The translations under genes were made by a program, and so were the position numbers. From Heterobasidion occidentale (lineage: Eukaryota; Basidiomycota; Agaricomycetes; Russulales; Bondarzewiaceae): a stretch of 64,000 nucleotides of DNA. The stretch is taken from the NCBI GenBank assembly GCA_039111635.1, contig JBCAQO010000004.1, positions 3,162,001 to 3,226,000 on the forward strand, in the 5' to 3' direction. Every line of letters begins with the position of its first letter. The stretch's first letter is position 1. The notes under the pieces are model-generated. The model had not been told where the DNA came from. It worked only from the letters and a program-made list of their open reading frames with translations, and did no database searches. Below are positions 60,367-64,000 of the stretch, in pieces.

Positions 60367-61306
60367 AATCTCGTATTCCTTCCTGGTTATTGCGGCGCTC
60401 GGTTGCATGTATTAAATTCCAATTCCGGGGAATAAAAGTGATACCTACACGTATCGCTACCAGTATTTGTGGTTCACTTTCATCGAGTCAAAAGACATCG
60501 GAAGATTCTGATCTCGATCTACCTCGGTTGAGTTTGTACTTGATTACCGCCGACGTTCACAGTTTCTTATGCCTTCTTACACCATTTGATCTAGCTAAAT
60601 TGTCCACCGGACAAAATAGGCCATCTCGCGGGATCCTTCAAGATAGGCTTATAACAATCACGGCTGTGGAATTGAATGCGCCGATGAGGATATTGCCAAA
60701 TCTTGCAATATATCTCGATGTTCGTGCTCGTCTAAAGTACTCACTTCGCACTTTTTCTCAAGGTCGATTGTCAAGCTTTAGCATCGAACCGCCCATTCCC
60801 TCCACTCGACTTGTTCGCCCGTATATACCTAGTTTGATCTTGCATGCATACGGAAAAGGGCCGTCGGGACTTGGGCCAGTCTTGGGCCAAGCGGAATATA
60901 TGCGGATTGGGCAACAATCAAAGCAGTGGCAGAGAATAGAGGCCTCGTCGAATTTGAACGATCGTCTGCTCATGGCATTTCATTAGTTTACTGTGTTCAC
61001 AGGAAGATCAATTGATAGCTTTGAGAGGTTAAGATTTACTGTGAGGATGGCTGAAGACCGTGATTGCCTTACCGCTGCCTGGTGCAAGTACAGCTCATGT
61101 TGGCTGAACCACTGATTCATTGCCACGACGTGTTCAATACACCCCGCCCTACTTCTTGTCCCGAAGAAAAACACGATCGATCCCGGCGTACTGTGTGTTT
61201 GCTACTGTACTACTAGACTGTTGTACGAGTACGGTGCCCGGCCCCAAATCAACCTCCGTCCCAAGCAACACGATTTTACACTTCGCCAACCCTCGGATTG
61301 ACTGAT
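60367..61306. other. Convergent intergenic region
   Basis: About 940 bp between the 3' ends of the xylanase and SEC61. Only untranslated ends are expected. A 236-codon frame reading through the xylanase end has no protein character beyond it. Confidence 0.5.
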
Positions 61307-63203
61307 TTAGATGAAGTCGCCCATGGCGGCCATTTCGGGACCGCCGGATTCCTAGAGGGCGTCGTTAGTCTATGCGTACGTAGACATACATGTGTACACT
61401 AAGCGACTCACCCTCATGCCAATTTCCCAGTCTACGAGAAAGAAGAAAGAAGAATAGTGAGCTCAGATATGTTGTGTGAGAACACGAGACGTACAGCTGT
61501 AGATGATGGTGACGGCCATCAAGATACCCGTCCCGCTTCCGATGGCGCCCATGAGATCAGCCGACACAGAGAGCAGGCCAAGAATGGCGCCTCCAAACGC
61601 GGCGGCCGTAGGGATGACACGCTTGAGCTCCTTGTACATTGAGCCCTCACGATGTCCAGCCATAACCTGCCCAACGATAAAGCTCGATGTCAAAATCGCT
61701 AAACATATACCAAAAGAAAGGCTTACAAGCTGCTGGTCTTTGAGCTGCTTCGCAATATCGCGTGGGCCGCTGCCAGAGACTTCGATCCACGTCTTGGAGA
61801 AGGCAGCACATGCAGACACCATGAAGATGACGTAGATGGCGGTATGGATGGGGTCGAGGAGCGCAGCGTGGAGGGTGTGCGGGGGCGACATGTAGTACGC
61901 AATTCCAGAGACAGCAGCGAGCTGCGGAGAGTCCTCCATGGGCTGCAATGCGAGACGTCAATTCAAGCCATAGAAAGGGATACCACGTGACTTACCTCCC
62001 AAACACCGAGGAGCTTGACCAAGAAGTTTTCGGGGAATCGTGACGCCAGCATTTGAGAGACAATGAAGACGTTCGACGTGAGCGCTGACTCGAGCATGAT
62101 AGGCATGTTGGACGTGTAGAACAGCTTGACGGGGTACGATCCTCGCTGGCCCCGGAAGCGGTTCGACTTCACAGGAATCTCGAGGCGGAAACCCTGCAGA
62201 TAGATGACGACGGCGAACACGGCGACGGTCGCAACGAGGTTCATGACATTTGGCAGGCGCTCGCGCCAGAACGCCTCGCGGAGTGCGCGGCCTTTGTCAT
62301 TCCAGGTGAAAAGAAGGTGGAACAGCGACACGATCGCGCCCTCGAATTCGGGCCCGCGGCCAGTATTGACGGTGGTAGGGGAGAATGCCTTCCATACAAT
62401 CGACTCACAGATATTGGTCGCGATGAAGAGAGAGATGCCGGAGCCGAGACCGTAGCCCTTCTGTAAGAGCTCGTCAAGAAGGATGACGATGAGCGCGGCA
62501 GCAACAAGCTGGATGATGAGCAGGAGACAGACACCAGCACCTAAGTCGCGGGGCTGTCCGTAGAGACCGGTCAGGACGTAGACGGTTGCTTGGCCAAGAG
62601 AGATGATGAGAGCGAAAACTGCCAGCAAGGAGGGCGTCAGCGAACGAACAAACTGTTGTACGTCACCCCGGGGCCGTCACCACAGTACAATTACATGCAT
62701 GGGCGCGTTTCGCAGTAGAAAGGGGAGATCACTCACGCTTCTGGGCACCGCTGAATAGAGCGCGATCTTCCTTCAAGGAGAAATCAACCTCGATGAGATT
62801 GGCACCCGCGAGGAGCTGCATGATCATCCCGGAGGTCACGATTGGACTGATACCCAATTCCATAAGAGTTCCACGGTTGGAGGCGAGGATGACACGCATC
62901 CAGTAGAGGGGGTCAGACGAGTCGGAGGACATGATCCCGTACAGCGGGACCTGTGAGCAGACCAAGAAGATGAGGAGTGTGACGGCCGTCCATAGCACTT
63001 TCTGATTGAAGGGGACCTGAAAAGAGGGAAAGACATTTAATGAGTGACACGGAAAGAGCACCGGATGCAAACCTTGCGATCCGGGGAGGAAACCTCAGGG
63101 AGTATGGGGAGGAAGGGTCGAACGAGATTCAAAAACCGGACTGTAAAATGGGTCAGCGTGTGCGGTCTCGAGAAGAGTAAAAGGAGAGCATACACCCGCT
63201 CAT
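61307..63203 (-). CDS. SEC61: SEC61 alpha, protein-conducting channel of the ER
   Basis: Ten-helix pore subunit of the ER translocon. Exons 63196-63203 (start), 63073-63140, 62737-63016, 61996-62618, 61727-61942, 61495-61666, 61412-61431 (20 nt) and 61307-61351; 476 aa, the standard length. Landmarks: [75 protein letters not shown] joined to [96 protein letters not shown] and the C-terminal [12 protein letters not shown]. The first exon reads ATG-AGC-GG before the donor GTGTATG, one base too many for the next exon (TC-CGG-TTT); ATG-AGC-G would give MSVRFLNLV exactly. I suspect an extra G in the GGG run at 63195-63197. Confidence 0.9.
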
Positions 63204-63444
63204 CGTTGAAGAAAGAGCGGAGGAGAGACGGGCACAGGAGGGGACGGAGTGGTTGGGTGGTTATAACAGACGACGCCAACGCGACTCGCGGATTACAGAC
63301 GTGGCAGTACAAACATCGCCAAACTCGCGCTCGCGTGGCCGCTTCGGCAATCACCGGGGGCCTGCTCCGCAAAGTTTCCTGCTCGTCGACACCCCCAACG
63401 ATCCCCACGCTCACCGACGCCTACCCCGACGCCCACTTTCACAA
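63204..63444. promoter_or_regulatory. Bidirectional promoter (SEC61 / ribosomal protein P1)
   Basis: Only about 240 bp separate the two divergent start codons. Both genes are strongly and constitutively expressed in fungi, so a shared promoter is likely. No factor site is claimed. A minus-strand frame reading through it into SEC61 exon 2 is chance. Confidence 0.5.
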
Positions 63445-63962
63445 ATGGTGAGTCCATGTCTCTGAGGGGCACACATAATGCTCCAAAAATTCGTTTGTCT
63501 TTAAATTGGAGCATTGGAGGTGGATGCATATCTGGATAGACGGATGGAGGATCGCTCATGGACCGATGGCTAACATACCCCTCTTAATTTACAGGCCTCC
63601 GCAGAGCTCGCCGCCACCTACGCCGCGCTCATCCTTGCCGATGACAACATTGAAATCTCCGTACGTTAGGAGCTCACATCCTCACTGGATCCTTGGGCTT
63701 GACCGCGTCCCACATACAGTCCGACAAGATCGTCGCTCTCACTTCTGCGGCCGGCGTCGAGCTTGAGCCCATCTGGGCTTCGCTGCTCGCCAAGGCATTG
63801 GAGGGCAAGAACGTGAAGGACCTTCTGTCAAACGTTGGATCAGGAGGCGGTGCCGCCGTTTCGGCTGCCCCCGCGGCCGCAGCCGCCGGTGGCGCCCCTG
63901 CTGCCGAGGCGAAGGAAGAGGAGAAGAAGGAAGAGGAGAAGGAGGAGTCAGACGACGACATG
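63445..63962 (+). CDS. RPP1: 60S acidic ribosomal protein P1, 3' end beyond the window
   Basis: Stalk protein of the large ribosomal subunit that recruits GTPase factors. Exon 1 contributes only the ATG (63445-63447); exons 63595-63660 and 63720-63962 follow. The protein reads [20 protein letters not shown] then [20 protein letters not shown] and [20 protein letters not shown], the dimerising helical domain, then the Ala/Gly/Pro hinge ([15 protein letters not shown]) and the acidic [18 protein letters not shown] donor GTACGT follows this Met, so the universal GFGLFD end should lie in an exon just past base 64000. P1 rather than P2 because of the ADDNIEIS segment and the early intron positions. 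Confidence 0.92.
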
Positions 63963-64000
63963 GTACGTCTTTCCATTCCTTACTTCCTCTGTGATCCTCT

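Noticed and set aside
63037..63414. Longer N terminus for SEC61
   Set aside because: The frame reads through the intron and the shared promoter; SEC61 is 476 aa with the short MSVRFLNLV start, which matches the family.

Overview
The window is nuclear DNA of a filamentous basidiomycete, most likely a wood-decaying member of the Agaricomycetes. Three things point there. Nearly every gene is cut by many short GT-AG introns of about 50-65 nt. The protein families are fungal (ARP10, ATG22, ATG15, a CAP59/CMT1-like glycosyltransferase, neutral trehalase). A secreted GH10 xylanase carries an N-terminal CBM1 cellulose-binding module. No bacterial operon logic, CRISPR array or rRNA was seen.

Layout. 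0.1-7.3 kb: a METTL21-type methyltransferase, a peroxisomal adenine-nucleotide carrier (ANT1), a dynactin actin-related protein (ARP10, minus) and a GT69 glycosyltransferase (minus). 7.7-11.3 kb: two tandem, exon-for-exon matching alpha-arrestin-like genes (minus). 12.1-19.0 kb: the FG nucleoporin NUP57, a coiled-coil protein whose intron holds an inverted-repeat transposon, and MIC60 (minus). 19.6-28.5 kb: ATG22, neutral trehalase and the ATG15 lipase. 28.5-46.6 kb is gene-poor, with only a small disordered protein, CTF8 and an alpha/beta hydrolase, followed by 9.6 kb in which no family is recognisable. 46.6-64 kb: a PMC1-type Ca2+ pump, a Pro/Ala/Lys-rich basic protein, PEX11, the xylanase, SEC61 alpha and the start of ribosomal protein P1.

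The genes are independent housekeeping units, not a pathway cluster. Several happen to serve peroxisomes (ANT1, PEX11) or the vacuole and autophagy (ATG22, ATG15, PMC1). Divergent pairs probably share promoters: arrestin B/NUP57, MIC60/ATG22, CTF8/hydrolase and SEC61/P1.

The two most notable observations are (1) a 794-bp element with perfect 26-bp terminal inverted repeats and a TA duplication, sitting inside an otherwise 54-nt intron, and (2) an apparent 2-nt micro-exon in the xylanase that restores both the frame and the catalytic motif. Five genes show frame breaks that a single added or removed base repairs, six to seven sites in all. They lie mostly in G runs, so consensus errors are more likely than true pseudogenes.

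Exon coordinates were worked out by hand from splice signals, phase and family similarity. Most gene models sum to a multiple of three. No search was run.
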